Numbered from the stretch's first letter, positions 15,991 to 24,125 are shown. The stretch: DNA of 27,112 bases from an uncultured Collinsella sp. (GCA_900762355.1 CAAFGE010000039.1:1-27112); one strand, 5' to 3'. Notes: a model not told the origin generated them from the sequence alone. Translations and numbers: made by a program.

Positions 15991-16058
15991 ATATGTGACC
16001 GCGGCAAAAGGATGGCAAAGCCGCAGTCGCCCAAAGGAAGGGCCTGGTTGCACCGGGC

Positions 16059-17258
16059 CTAGATAAGGTTCTTGCCAGAGACCTTATCGAAGAGGTGGGT
16101 CGCGTTCTTCTCAAACTTGAACCAGATGGGGTCGCCCGCCTTGAGCGCGCCCTTGGCCTCGAGGTCGACGACGGGAATGATCAGGACAAACTGGCCGTCG
16201 GGAGCAGTCACGTGGACATGCTCGGTCGAGCCCATGAGCTCGGTCACCTCGACGGTGCCCTGGAGCGCACCCTCCTCGTCCTTGTCGGCAAGCAGGATCT
16301 GCTCGGGACGCACGCCGGCCGTGATCTCCTTCACGTCGCCGCCGTCCCAGTTGAGAGCAAGCTGAGCGCAGGTCTCGGGGGCGAGCGCCACGTTCATATC
16401 CTCGGTCTTGACCGTAAAGCCGTTGCCCGAGCGCACCAGCTGGGCATCGAAGAAGTTCATCTGCGGCACGCCGATAAAGCCGGCGACGAAGATGTTCGCG
16501 GGATGGTTGAAGACCTCCTGCGGCGTGGCGATCTGCTGGACGACGCCGTCCTTCATGACCACGATGCGGTCGCCGAGGGTCATAGCCTCGGTCTGGTCGT
16601 GGGTAACGTAGATGAAGGTGCCCTTGATCTCGTGACGCAGCTTAATGAGCTCGGCGCGCATCTGGTTACGAAGCTTGGCATCCAGGTTGGACAGCGGCTC
16701 GTCCATCAGGAAGACCTTGGGGTCACGCACGATGGCGCGGCCGATGGCGACGCGCTGGCGCTGGCCGCCAGAGAGCGCCTTGGGCTTACGGTCGAGGTAC
16801 TCGGTAATACCCAGGATCTCGGCAGCGGAGCGAACCTTGCGGTCGATCTCGTCCTTGGGGACCTTCTTGAGCTCAAGCGTAAACGCCATGTTCTCGTACA
16901 CCGTCATATTGGGGTACAGAGCATAACTCTGGAACACCATGGCGATGTCGCGGTCCTTGGGCGCCACGTCGTTGACGCGCTTGCCATCGATGAACACATC
17001 GCCGGAGGTGATGTCCTCCAGGCCGGCGACCATGCGCATCGTCGTGGACTTACCGCAGCCAGAAGGGCCAACGAGGACGATGAACTCCTGGTCGTGAACG
17101 GTGAGGTTGAAGTCCTCTACAGCGAGCACACCGTCCTCGGTAACCTTGAGGTTGTGCTTCTTCTCCTCGGTCTTCTTCTTTTTGCCAAAGAAGCCCTTCT
17201 TTTTTGACTCGTTGTTGGGATACACCTTCTGAACATGTTTGAGAACGATCTCGGCCAT
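16059..17258 (-). CDS. Sugar ABC transporter ATP-binding protein (MalK/MsmK/UgpC type)
   Basis: This cytoplasmic ATPase powers the neighbouring sugar permeases. The 399-residue protein shows Walker A GPSGCGKST (64-72), Q-loop Gln110, signature LSGGQRQ (162-168), Walker B FLMDEP (183-188) and H-loop His220, followed by a C-terminal TOBE/MalK regulatory domain with GVRPEQILL. Homologues place Walker A about 27 residues earlier. Here a lysine-rich stretch (about residues 17-43, with KKKGFFGKKKKTEEKK) is inserted between the first two beta strands. It lies 68 bases downstream of the MalG-like gene with a stem-loop between them. ATPases of this type often serve several transporters, so a dedicated role is an inference from position. 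Confidence 0.95.
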   Translation of the reverse strand: MAEIVLKHVQKVYPNNESKKKGFFGKKKKTEEKKHNLKVTEDGVLAVEDFNLTVHDQEFIVLVGPSGCGKSTTMRMVAGLEDITSGDVFIDGKRVNDVAPKDRDIAMVFQSYALYPNMTVYENMAFTLELKKVPKDEIDRKVRSAAEILGITEYLDRKPKALSGGQRQRVAIGRAIVRDPKVFLMDEPLSNLDAKLRNQMRAELIKLRHEIKGTFIYVTHDQTEAMTLGDRIVVMKDGVVQQIATPQEVFNHPANIFVAGFIGVPQMNFFDAQLVRSGNGFTVKTEDMNVALAPETCAQLALNWDGGDVKEITAGVRPEQILLADKDEEGALQGTVEVTELMGSTEHVHVTAPDGQFVLIIPVVDLEAKGALKAGDPIWFKFEKNATHLFDKVSGKNLI

Positions 17259-17275
17259 GTCTCTACCTTTCGATA

Positions 17276-17302
17276 TGCGGCGCCACGCTGAGGGGCGCCG
17301 CA
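17276..17302 (-). other. Intercistronic stem-loop between permease and ATPase genes
   Basis: A perfect 9-bp GC-rich stem (17276-17284 with 17294-17302) and a 9-base loop occupy the gap between the MalG-like and ATPase genes. There is no T-run, so an mRNA stability or partial-termination role is more likely than full termination. Confidence 0.6.
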
Positions 17303-17326
17303 GAAACTTGCAAAACAGTTACGGCA

Positions 17327-18166
17327 TCAGCCCTTGACGGCACCTGCCACCACGCCGTCGATGATGTACTTCTGGCAGAGGATGTACATGATGACGATGG
17401 GGATAACGACCATCATGATGCAGGCCATCATGGGGCCGAGCTCGACGTGGCCGTAGCCGCCGCGGAAGTACTGGATCAAGATAGGAATGGTCTTGTACTT
17501 GGTGGAGTCGAGCGTAAGGTAGGGCAGCAGATAGTCGTTCCAGACCCACATGGTCTCGAGGATGCCGACCGAAAGATAGGTGGGCTTCATGATGGGAAGG
17601 ACGATCTTAAAGAACACCTGGACCGGGTTGCAGCCGTCGATCATGGCCGCCTCTTCGATCTCGAGCGGAATGTTCTTTACAAAGCCGGCGAACATAAAGA
17701 CCGCCAGGCCCGCGCCAAAGCCGAGGTAGATAAAGCAGATGTTGAACGGCGTGTTGAAGCCGATGCGGTCCGCCAAATTGGACAGCGTGAACATGAGCAT
17801 CTGGAAGGGCACGACCATCGAGAAGACGAACAGGTAATAGAAGAAGTTCGAGATCTTGCTGTTGACGCGCACTACGTACCAAGCACACATGGAGCAGCAC
17901 ACCAGAATCAGCACGACCGACGTGACCGTGATGATGAGCGAGTACATAAATGCCGAGGCAAAGCCCTGCTCGTTAAGGGCGTGCATATAGTTTGCGAGGC
18001 CGTTGAACGTCTCGGGCGTGAGCAGATCGAATGCCGTGGTGGTGCTGATTGCAGTTGCCTTTTTAAAGGAATTGAGCGCAATCATGAACACGGGGTAGAT
18101 CCACGCGAGCGACAGAATCGTAAAGAAAATCGAGAGCGCGCGGTTAAGAACCTTATCGCGTTTCAT
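17327..18166 (-). CDS. Sugar ABC transporter permease (MalG/MsmG type)
   Basis: One of two inner-membrane channel subunits of the importer. The 279-residue protein starts MKRDKVLNRALSIFFTILSLAWIYPVFMIALNSFKK and has about six hydrophobic segments. The EAA loop that docks on the ATPase is EEAAMIDGCNPVQVFFKIVLPIMKP, in the position and spacing expected for MalG-type permeases. Its ATG overlaps the stop of the upstream permease (TAATG), so translation is coupled. The binding protein and ATPase flank the permease pair. The class is alpha-glucoside or multiple-sugar importer (CUT1); maltodextrin is inferred from malQ and glgP nearby. Confidence 0.93.
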   Translation of the reverse strand: MKRDKVLNRALSIFFTILSLAWIYPVFMIALNSFKKATAISTTTAFDLLTPETFNGLANYMHALNEQGFASAFMYSLIITVTSVVLILVCCSMCAWYVVRVNSKISNFFYYLFVFSMVVPFQMLMFTLSNLADRIGFNTPFNICFIYLGFGAGLAVFMFAGFVKNIPLEIEEAAMIDGCNPVQVFFKIVLPIMKPTYLSVGILETMWVWNDYLLPYLTLDSTKYKTIPILIQYFRGGYGHVELGPMMACIMMVVIPIVIMYILCQKYIIDGVVAGAVKG

Positions 18167-19020
18167 TACTGCTGCACCTCCTTGGACCTCGTGGCCTTAA
18201 GCTGAATCATGGAGATGGCTACGACCAGGATGCAGAAGATAACCGCCTTGGCCTGACCGATGCCCTGCCATGCGATACCGGCACGCGAATAGAACGTGTT
18301 GTAGATGTTCAGGGCGAGCATCTCGGTGGAGTGCGCGGGGGCGCCGCCGGTAAGGGCGAGGTTCTGGTCGAACAGCTTAAAGCCGTTGGTGATGGACAGG
18401 AACAGGCAGATGGTGATGGTCGGCATCAGGTTAGGGATCTTAACCTTCCAAAACGTCTGCCATGCCGTGGCACCGTCGACCTTGGCGGCCTCGATGTAGT
18501 CGGACGGAATGGACTGCAGACCAGCGATGTAGATGATCATCATGTAGCCGACCTGCTGCCACAGGGTCAGGATGATAAGGCCCCAGAAGCCAGCAGCAGA
18601 GTTAAGGGCGATAAGCTGGGCACCCACGTTGGAGAGCAGGCAGTTGATCAGAATCTGCCAAATGTAACCCAGTACAATGCCGCCAATCAGGTTAGGCATA
18701 AAGAAAATCGTACGGAAGATGTTGGTGCCCTTGAGCGCCTTGCGAGTGAGCGCCTGCGCAATGGCCAGCGCGATCACGTTGATGAGCACCGTCGACAGGA
18801 AGGCAAACGCCACGGTAAAGAAGAACGACGTGGAGAACTGCGGATCGGACAGCGCGCGCACGTAGTTCTCGATACCGACAAAGTGCGCGTTATTGATGGT
18901 AATAAACTGGCAGAACGAGAGATAGAAACCCTGGATAAAGGGAATCACGAACCCGATCATAAACGCCAGGCACGTGGGCAGCATAAAGAGCGGCCACCAG
19001 CGCTTGAGTGCTTTGCCCAT
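18166..19020 (-). CDS. Sugar ABC transporter permease (MalF/MsmF type)
   Basis: The second membrane subunit, 284 residues, with six apparent membrane segments. The first cytoplasmic part is short (MGKALKRWW), as in MsmF/AraP-type permeases and unlike the 514-residue E. coli MalF, which has an extra periplasmic domain. The EAA loop reads EAAKVDGATAWQTFWKVKIPNLMP. AAAGGA lies just upstream of the start at 19018-19020. It follows the binding-protein gene after an 87-base gap containing a strong stem-loop, and its stop overlaps the next permease start by one base. Confidence 0.93.
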   Translation of the reverse strand: MGKALKRWWPLFMLPTCLAFMIGFVIPFIQGFYLSFCQFITINNAHFVGIENYVRALSDPQFSTSFFFTVAFAFLSTVLINVIALAIAQALTRKALKGTNIFRTIFFMPNLIGGIVLGYIWQILINCLLSNVGAQLIALNSAAGFWGLIILTLWQQVGYMMIIYIAGLQSIPSDYIEAAKVDGATAWQTFWKVKIPNLMPTITICLFLSITNGFKLFDQNLALTGGAPAHSTEMLALNIYNTFYSRAGIAWQGIGQAKAVIFCILVVAISMIQLKATRSKEVQQ

Positions 19021-19040
19021 AGAAGGGTCCTTTCAATATG

Positions 19041-19076
19041 CAGGGGGCGGGCAAACCTACGTCTGCCCGCCCCCTG
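19041..19076 (-). other. Intercistronic stem-loop between binding protein and permease genes
   Basis: A perfect 13-bp very GC-rich stem (19041-19053 with 19064-19076) with a 10-base loop sits between the malE-like stop and the malF-like start. In enterobacteria a stem-loop at the same malE-malF border protects the malE message and raises binding protein over permease. The same role is inferred here. There is no T-tract. Confidence 0.75.
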
Positions 19077-19107
19077 TCGCTAATCAGATAGCTTGGGCAG
19101 CAACTGC

Positions 19108-20424
19108 TTACTCGGAAGCAGCCTTCTCGGTCTTCCAGCCATCGACGAAGGCGTTCTTGACGCCGTCCCACTTGCTGTTGTCGGCAGCATAAGCGATGAG
19201 AGCCTGCTTGAGGTTCTTCTTCCACTCCTCGGAGGGGATGTAAACGAAGTCCCAAGCGACGGTCTTCTTGCCGTCCTTGGCCATAGCAACGGCCTGCTGA
19301 GAGAAGACGTTGGTGGTCTCCTTAGCGCTCTTGAACGGGGCGGTCAGACCCATCTTGTCAGCGATGATGCTGGTGGCGGTGTCAGAAGTGACGCACCAAT
19401 ACATGAAGTCCTCGGTGGCCTTCTGGGCATCCTCGGAAGCCTGGGAGCTGACGCACCAGTAGTTCTCGCCGCCGGAGCACAGGCCCTGGTTCTCCTCGCC
19501 GTCGACGCCGATGTAGATCGGCAGCATGCCGAGCTGGTCGTCGGTCATACCGGCCTTGGTGAGGTCGGCGTAGGCCCAAGAGCCGTTCTGATAGAAGACG
19601 GCCTTGCCGGTTGCGAACTCGTTGGTGGCGTCGTCACCGGTCTTGGAGGCGAGCTGCGAAGGATCGCAGGTGGAGTCGGTGATGTACAGGTCGAAGATCT
19701 GCTTAAAGTTGTCGAGATACTCGCCCTTGATCTCGTCGTCCTCCTGATTGTGCTCCTTCTCGAACTCGTAGTAGAGCGGGAGGTTGGCGAGGTGCGTGGT
19801 GTAGCGCCAGCTGGAGGAGTCATCCATACCGGCGGAAGTGAAGGCACCGTCAACGCCGAGCTCGTCCTTGCGGGCCTGGATGTCATCGGCGCAAGCCTTC
19901 AGCTTGTCGAAGGAGTTGATGTCCTCGGCCTTGTAGCCGGCCTTCTCGAGGAGCTCCTTGTTGTAAATGATGCCGTAGCTCTCCTGAACCCAGTCGATAC
20001 CCAGATCCTTGCCGTCGGACTGCAGCGCCAGGGAGTCGTCGATGAGCTCGCCGCGGAGCTTGGTGTCGGAAAGATCGGCGCAGTAGTCCTTCCAGTTCTT
20101 AAGGCCGGTGGGGCCGTTGACCTGGAACAGCGTCGGAGCGGAGCTCTTGGACATCTCGGACTTGAGCTTCTCCTCGTAGGTGTTGGAGGCGGCGGTCACG
20201 ATCTTGACCTCGACGCCCTTCTCCTTCTTGTACGCCTTGGCGATCTCCTTCCACTCCTTGTCGACCTCGGGCTTGAACTGGAGGAAGTAGACCTCGGCAG
20301 CGTCACCAGAAGCAGAGGAGCCAGAGCCGGCAGAACCACCGCAGCCCACGAGGCCCAGACCAAGAACCGCAGCCGCGGAACCAGCAAAGCCCAGGAACTG
20401 CCTTCTGCTCATTTCGTTCTTCAT
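19108..20424 (-). CDS. Sugar-binding lipoprotein of an ABC transporter (MalE type), Tat signal
   Basis: This is an extracellular solute-binding protein that captures sugar and delivers it to the permeases. The 438-residue protein begins MKNEMSRRQFLGFAGSAAAVLGLGLVGCGG. It combines a twin-arginine motif (SRRQFLG, 6-12) with a lipobox ending at Cys28, so it is a predicted Tat-exported lipoprotein. After a Gly/Ser linker comes a CUT1 binding-protein fold, with WVQESYGIIYNKELLEKAGY, FATGKAVFYQNGSWAYADL and a C-terminal ...DGVKNAFVDGWKTE. The start at 20422-20424 is favoured by AAGGGTGG; the upstream in-frame ATG adds six residues. It is the first gene of the operon. Substrate is inferred as maltodextrin or similar. 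Confidence 0.92.
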   Translation of the reverse strand: MKNEMSRRQFLGFAGSAAAVLGLGLVGCGGSAGSGSSASGDAAEVYFLQFKPEVDKEWKEIAKAYKKEKGVEVKIVTAASNTYEEKLKSEMSKSSAPTLFQVNGPTGLKNWKDYCADLSDTKLRGELIDDSLALQSDGKDLGIDWVQESYGIIYNKELLEKAGYKAEDINSFDKLKACADDIQARKDELGVDGAFTSAGMDDSSSWRYTTHLANLPLYYEFEKEHNQEDDEIKGEYLDNFKQIFDLYITDSTCDPSQLASKTGDDATNEFATGKAVFYQNGSWAYADLTKAGMTDDQLGMLPIYIGVDGEENQGLCSGGENYWCVSSQASEDAQKATEDFMYWCVTSDTATSIIADKMGLTAPFKSAKETTNVFSQQAVAMAKDGKKTVAWDFVYIPSEEWKKNLKQALIAYAADNSKWDGVKNAFVDGWKTEKAASE

Positions 20425-20532
20425 TACAATCCACCCTTTCACACCGTGGCGGCACCCTTTGCCGCCGCCTTCGGAGATTGGCTCGGGGACTTTGCCCCTT
20501 TTGCTGACTTGTACAATACGCTATTTGGCTAG

Positions 20533-20619
20533 TTGTTTGAACAAGTATTACTAGAGCGGTAGAAAAACTTCGGTGAACGGTAATTTCGACTTGATACTTG
20601 ACAAGTTTTGTATAAACAA
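20533..20619. promoter_or_regulatory. Two TreR-type operators upstream of the ABC transporter operon
   Basis: TTGTTTGAACAA (20533-20544) and TTGTATAAACAA (20608-20619) are 75 bases apart centre to centre, about seven helical turns, a spacing that would suit looping. Both fit TTGT-N4-ACAA. A further TTGTACAA palindrome is at 20509-20516. The TreR-like regulator gene lies just upstream. No clear -10/-35 pair could be fixed between these sites and the binding-protein start. Confidence 0.5.
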
Positions 20620-20640
20620 TTATTTGTTATCAAATGCAGA

Positions 20641-20689
20641 GAAAACGCCCGATCAAGCCGATGCATCGTCGGTTTGACCGGGCGTTTTC
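20641..20689 (-). terminator. Terminator of the TreR-like regulator gene
   Basis: A 21-bp stem (20641-20661 with 20669-20689, two G-U-type mismatches) and 7-base loop start about 40 bases past the regulator stop. The descending arm ends GGGCGTTTTC followed by TCTGCATTTG on the minus strand. It separates the regulator from the ABC operon promoter. Confidence 0.85.
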
Positions 20690-20730
20690 GCTTTGAGGGC
20701 ATGAGTCTCGTCAGGCTGCGAGCTAGCCGG

Positions 20731-21450
20731 CTATCGCTTGGAATTGACGCGGTAATGGAAGATCTCGGGGTGTGTGCGGGCATGCGTGACCTCGAACAAG
20801 ATGCCGTCCGAGGTGTACGACTGGCTCTCCATAACGGCGACGCAGTTGTACTTGCCAAGGTCCAGATAGCTGCAGTCTTCATCGTTGGCGAGCTCGACAC
20901 TCACCGTACGACGGCTCGCCATCACTTTGACGCCGCGCTTGTGCTCCAGATAGCCGTAGATAGAATCCGCCGCGATCTCGGGGGTCAGGCCCTTGGCGAT
21001 CGACGCCAAAAAGTAGCCATGGTCCACTTGGCGCGCGCTGCCGTTGAGGCTTCGGACACGCACTACGCGAATCAGCTCCTCGCCCACCTTAAAGCCCAGG
21101 CGACGTGAGAGTTGCTCAGTGCAAATCAAATGTTCAAAAGACTTGACCTCGGTCGATGCGACGGCATTGTTGCGTTTTGCGAACTCGCCAAACGACTCAA
21201 CCTCTTCGAGTGCGCCCAGCATGTCGGTTTCGCCCTTAAGCCAAATAACGCGCACGCCCTTACCGTGTATAGGCTGCACAAACATCTGGTCGGCCAGCAT
21301 GCTCAAGGCGCGTCGAACGGTATTGCGCGTGCAGCCAAACTCCGCGGTCAGCTCGGCTTCGGTTGGCAGCATCTCCTGAAACGCATAGGTCCCGTTGATG
21401 ATGCGCGAACGGATCTCGTGGTAGATTCCTTCGTAAATCGCTTTTGGCAT
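20731..21450 (-). CDS. TreR-like GntR/UTRA transcriptional regulator
   Basis: A 239-residue regulator with an N-terminal GntR helix-turn-helix (YEGIYHEIRSRIINGTYAFQEMLPTEAELTAEFGCTRNTVRRAL, about 6-49), wing HGKGVRVI, and a UTRA domain. The order of landmarks (VESFGEFAKR, DHGYFLASIAKGLTPEIAADSIYGYLE, VSVELANDEDCSYLDLGKYNCVAVMES, LFEVTHARTHPEIF) follows Bacillus TreR as I recall it. TreR senses trehalose-6-phosphate and binds TTGTATATACAA. It is divergent from the EIICB-HAD fusion and directly upstream of the ABC operon, and TTGTTTAAAC sites surround it. It is therefore the likely local regulator of alpha-glucoside uptake. Ligand identity is inferred. Confidence 0.88.
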   Translation of the reverse strand: MPKAIYEGIYHEIRSRIINGTYAFQEMLPTEAELTAEFGCTRNTVRRALSMLADQMFVQPIHGKGVRVIWLKGETDMLGALEEVESFGEFAKRNNAVASTEVKSFEHLICTEQLSRRLGFKVGEELIRVVRVRSLNGSARQVDHGYFLASIAKGLTPEIAADSIYGYLEHKRGVKVMASRRTVSVELANDEDCSYLDLGKYNCVAVMESQSYTSDGILFEVTHARTHPEIFHYRVNSKR

Positions 21451-21502
21451 GATTTCACCTCTAATGAATATGTATGGCTAGGCACGATAGCATTTCTTAA
21501 AG

Positions 21503-21636
21503 TTGTTTAAACCGATTATCGGTAAAGCACGGATTATTTACCGTCGACGGTTCCCCCGAAACCCAAATCGGACCGAATCAAAACCGTCAATGCGGCAAGC
21601 AGCCAGTCCTCTACAATGAGTTCATTGTTTAAACGT
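21503..21636. promoter_or_regulatory. Divergent control region of the regulator and the EIICB-HAD gene
   Basis: Two TreR-type sites lie here: TTGTTTAAACCG (21503-21514) and TTGTTTAAACGT (21625-21636). Between them are ACCGATTATCGGT (21511-21523), a CGGTAAA/TTTACCG pair (21520-21526 and 21537-21543) and the 10-bp palindrome CCGTCGACGG (21541-21550). A -10-like TACAAT at 21612-21617 would place the second operator at the transcription start of the fusion gene. The first site would overlap the regulator's own promoter. Confidence 0.45.
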
Positions 21637-21674
21637 TCTTGCTCGCACAGCATGTTGCATCCGAAAGGCATATT

Positions 21675-24125
21675 ATGCTGCAGAAAATCCAACGTTTTGG
21701 CGGAGCCATGTTCGCGCCCGCCATGCTGTTTTCTATATCAGGCCTCATGGTCGGCATCTCCGCCCTCGCAACGACCGTGGATATCGTCGGCGACCTCGCC
21801 GTATACGGAACCCCCTGGTACGTTTTCTGGACTATCATTCAGCGCGGCTCGTGGACGGTCTTTAAGCGCCTTCCACTCCTTTTTGCCGTAGCGCTGCCTA
21901 TCGGCCTTGCCCAAAAGCAACCGGCACGCTGCTGCCTCGAGGCGCTCGTAGCCTATTTTGCCTACTGTTTCTTTTTGAGCGAGATCATTAAGCTGAGCGG
22001 AGACAACCTTGGGCTTAAGTACCCGTCGTTTTTGACCTCCGCTAGCGGCATCACCGTCATCGACGGCATCAAGACGCTCGACACCGGCATTATCGGCCCG
22101 CTGGCGGTGTCGGCAACCGTCGTCGCGATCCATGACCGCTTCTACGATGCCAAGGTTCCCGATTGGCTCGGCACCTTCTCGGGTTCCTCGCTGGTCTACC
22201 TCATCAGCTTTTTTGCCGTGTTTGCCCTTGCCGCCATCTCGGCCGCCATCGTGCCTTTCGCATACGCTGTGACCGAAACGCTGCGCCACGCACTTGCGGG
22301 CGTCGGCCCCTTCGGCGTGGGCATCTTTGTGTTTTTGGAGCGAGCGCTCGAGCCCATGGGGCTGCACCATCTGCTCTATATGCCCATCTATTACGACAAT
22401 CTGGTCATTCACGACGGTATTTACGCCACGTGGACCGACCTGCTCCCCATTCTCTCCCATAGCACGCGCCCTTTAAATGAACTTGCGCCCTGGGCAGGTT
22501 TTACCGCCACCGGCTGGGGCAAGCTCTTTGGCCTTCCCGCCATCGCGGCAGCATTCTATTTCACCGCCAAACCCGAACGCCGCGCCGGCCTTAAGGTCAT
22601 CCTTTTGCCCGCCATCGTCGCCTCGGTGGTCTGCGGCGTCACCGAGCCGCTCGAGTTTCTCTTTATGTTCACCTATCCCGGACTCTTTTTGCTCTACGCC
22701 GTCCTGTCCTCCTGCCTTGCCATGACCATGAACTTCTTTGGCATCGTCGGCATCTTCTCGGGCGGTCTCATGGAAATGACGGCCTTCAACTTCATCCCAC
22801 TCATGCGAATGCATGCCGGCTCCTACCTTTTGGCGCTCGGTATCGGTCTGATGTTTAGCGCTGTCTTTTTTCTGGTCTTCCGGGGCCTCATTCTGGCTTT
22901 CGACCTAAAAACCCCAGGCCGCGAGGATCATATCGCCAGCGATGCGGCGCTCGCACGTCTGACGGGAAAAAGCTCTGCCAAAGAAGGCGCGGCCCAAAAC
23001 GGCACCGACAACCAATCATCCCAAGATCATCTGCTTGCTGAGCAAGTCGTTGCGCTCTTGGGTGGCGTTAGCAATATTGTAGGAGCGACCAATTGCGCCA
23101 CGCGTCTGCGCGTTGAGGTCGCAGAACCTTCCGTTGTCGCAGACAACGCAGCCTTCGTCGCGGCGGGCGCCAAGGGCCTCATCATTACGGGCAAGACCGC
23201 CCAGGTGATTATTGGCATCTCCGTTCCCCGCGTTAAAGAGCATTTTGACCAGATCATGGGCCTCGAGCCGGGATTTGTGCCCACCACCTCGGCCTCCCCT
23301 GCCGCCAGCGCAGCCCATAAGCGCGTCGATATCTGCTTCTTCGATATCGACGGAACACTCGCCTGGCAAGACCCTCGAGTGGCACAAGAGCTTCCCGAGA
23401 GCGAGCGAGACCTCTCCCCCTATCCCAATGAAGCGGTCTCGCAAGCCATCCGTGATTTTGTCGCCAAGGGCAATATGGCGTTTATCTGCACAGGGCGCAC
23501 GCTGAGCTGCATCCATCCAAAGCTGCTCGAGCTGCCCTGGACCGGCATCGTCTGCCTCGCGGGTGGCTATGTCGAACTTGAGGGACACGTGATTCGCGAT
23601 TTGGCGATGACGCCCGGCATGCTGCAGCGCCTTGCTCCCATTCTTGAGCAATCGGACGAAGTGATTCGTTTTGAGGGACTCAATGGCGTCGTTCGCATGA
23701 GTGCCGATGCGCCCGACGCCCCGGGATACGCCCGCACCGTGGGCGATGCAATTACGCAGCTGCAACATTACAGCGCCTACAAGATCTTAATGTCCACGTC
23801 GCTTGCCAACCGCATCGCTCAGGATCAAGCGTTTGAGCCGCTGCTCTGCTTTAACGAGCTCGAGCTCGAAGTGACCGAGATTTCGCCTCGCGAATGCACC
23901 AAGCGCGAGGGTATCCAGTCCGTACTCGACGCCCTCGATCCCCACCACGGAACCGTATACGGCATCGGCGACGCCAGCAATGACGTCTCGCTGATGAACG
24001 CCGTCGACGTTGGCATCGCCATGGGCAACGCGCCGGACTTCCTCAAGGAAAAGGCCGACTATGTCACCGACAGCATCGACCACGACGGCGTCGTCACCGC
24101 GCTCGAACACTTTGGGCTTATCTAG
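21675..24125 (+). CDS. PTS glucoside EIICB fused to a Cof-type HAD phosphatase
   Basis: This 816-residue fusion appears to import a sugar by phosphorylation and carry its own sugar-phosphate phosphatase. Residues 1 to about 430 are a glucose/maltose-family EIIC membrane domain resembling MalX (FGGAMFAPAMLFSISGLMVGI, GLHHLLYMPIY, GVTEPLEFLFMFTYP, FDLKTPGR). Residues about 445-525 are EIIB, with the phospho-cysteine Cys474 in TNCATRLRV. A Ser/Ala linker leads to a HAD hydrolase (about 553-816) with DIDGT (Asp557, Asp559), ICTGRT and GDASNDVSLMNAVDVGIAMGNA, all key residues intact. There is no EIIA, so a Crr-like protein must act in trans. GAAAGG precedes the ATG at 21675; an upstream TTG (21639) is less likely. 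The regulator points to trehalose or maltose, which is inference. Confidence 0.9.
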   Translation: MLQKIQRFGGAMFAPAMLFSISGLMVGISALATTVDIVGDLAVYGTPWYVFWTIIQRGSWTVFKRLPLLFAVALPIGLAQKQPARCCLEALVAYFAYCFFLSEIIKLSGDNLGLKYPSFLTSASGITVIDGIKTLDTGIIGPLAVSATVVAIHDRFYDAKVPDWLGTFSGSSLVYLISFFAVFALAAISAAIVPFAYAVTETLRHALAGVGPFGVGIFVFLERALEPMGLHHLLYMPIYYDNLVIHDGIYATWTDLLPILSHSTRPLNELAPWAGFTATGWGKLFGLPAIAAAFYFTAKPERRAGLKVILLPAIVASVVCGVTEPLEFLFMFTYPGLFLLYAVLSSCLAMTMNFFGIVGIFSGGLMEMTAFNFIPLMRMHAGSYLLALGIGLMFSAVFFLVFRGLILAFDLKTPGREDHIASDAALARLTGKSSAKEGAAQNGTDNQSSQDHLLAEQVVALLGGVSNIVGATNCATRLRVEVAEPSVVADNAAFVAAGAKGLIITGKTAQVIIGISVPRVKEHFDQIMGLEPGFVPTTSASPAASAAHKRVDICFFDIDGTLAWQDPRVAQELPESERDLSPYPNEAVSQAIRDFVAKGNMAFICTGRTLSCIHPKLLELPWTGIVCLAGGYVELEGHVIRDLAMTPGMLQRLAPILEQSDEVIRFEGLNGVVRMSADAPDAPGYARTVGDAITQLQHYSAYKILMSTSLANRIAQDQAFEPLLCFNELELEVTEISPRECTKREGIQSVLDALDPHHGTVYGIGDASNDVSLMNAVDVGIAMGNAPDFLKEKADYVTDSIDHDGVVTALEHFGLI

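Noticed and set aside
18331..19083. A 250-codon plus-strand open frame opposite the MalF-like permease
   Set aside because: It is antisense to a clear membrane permease and overlaps the intercistronic stem-loop.
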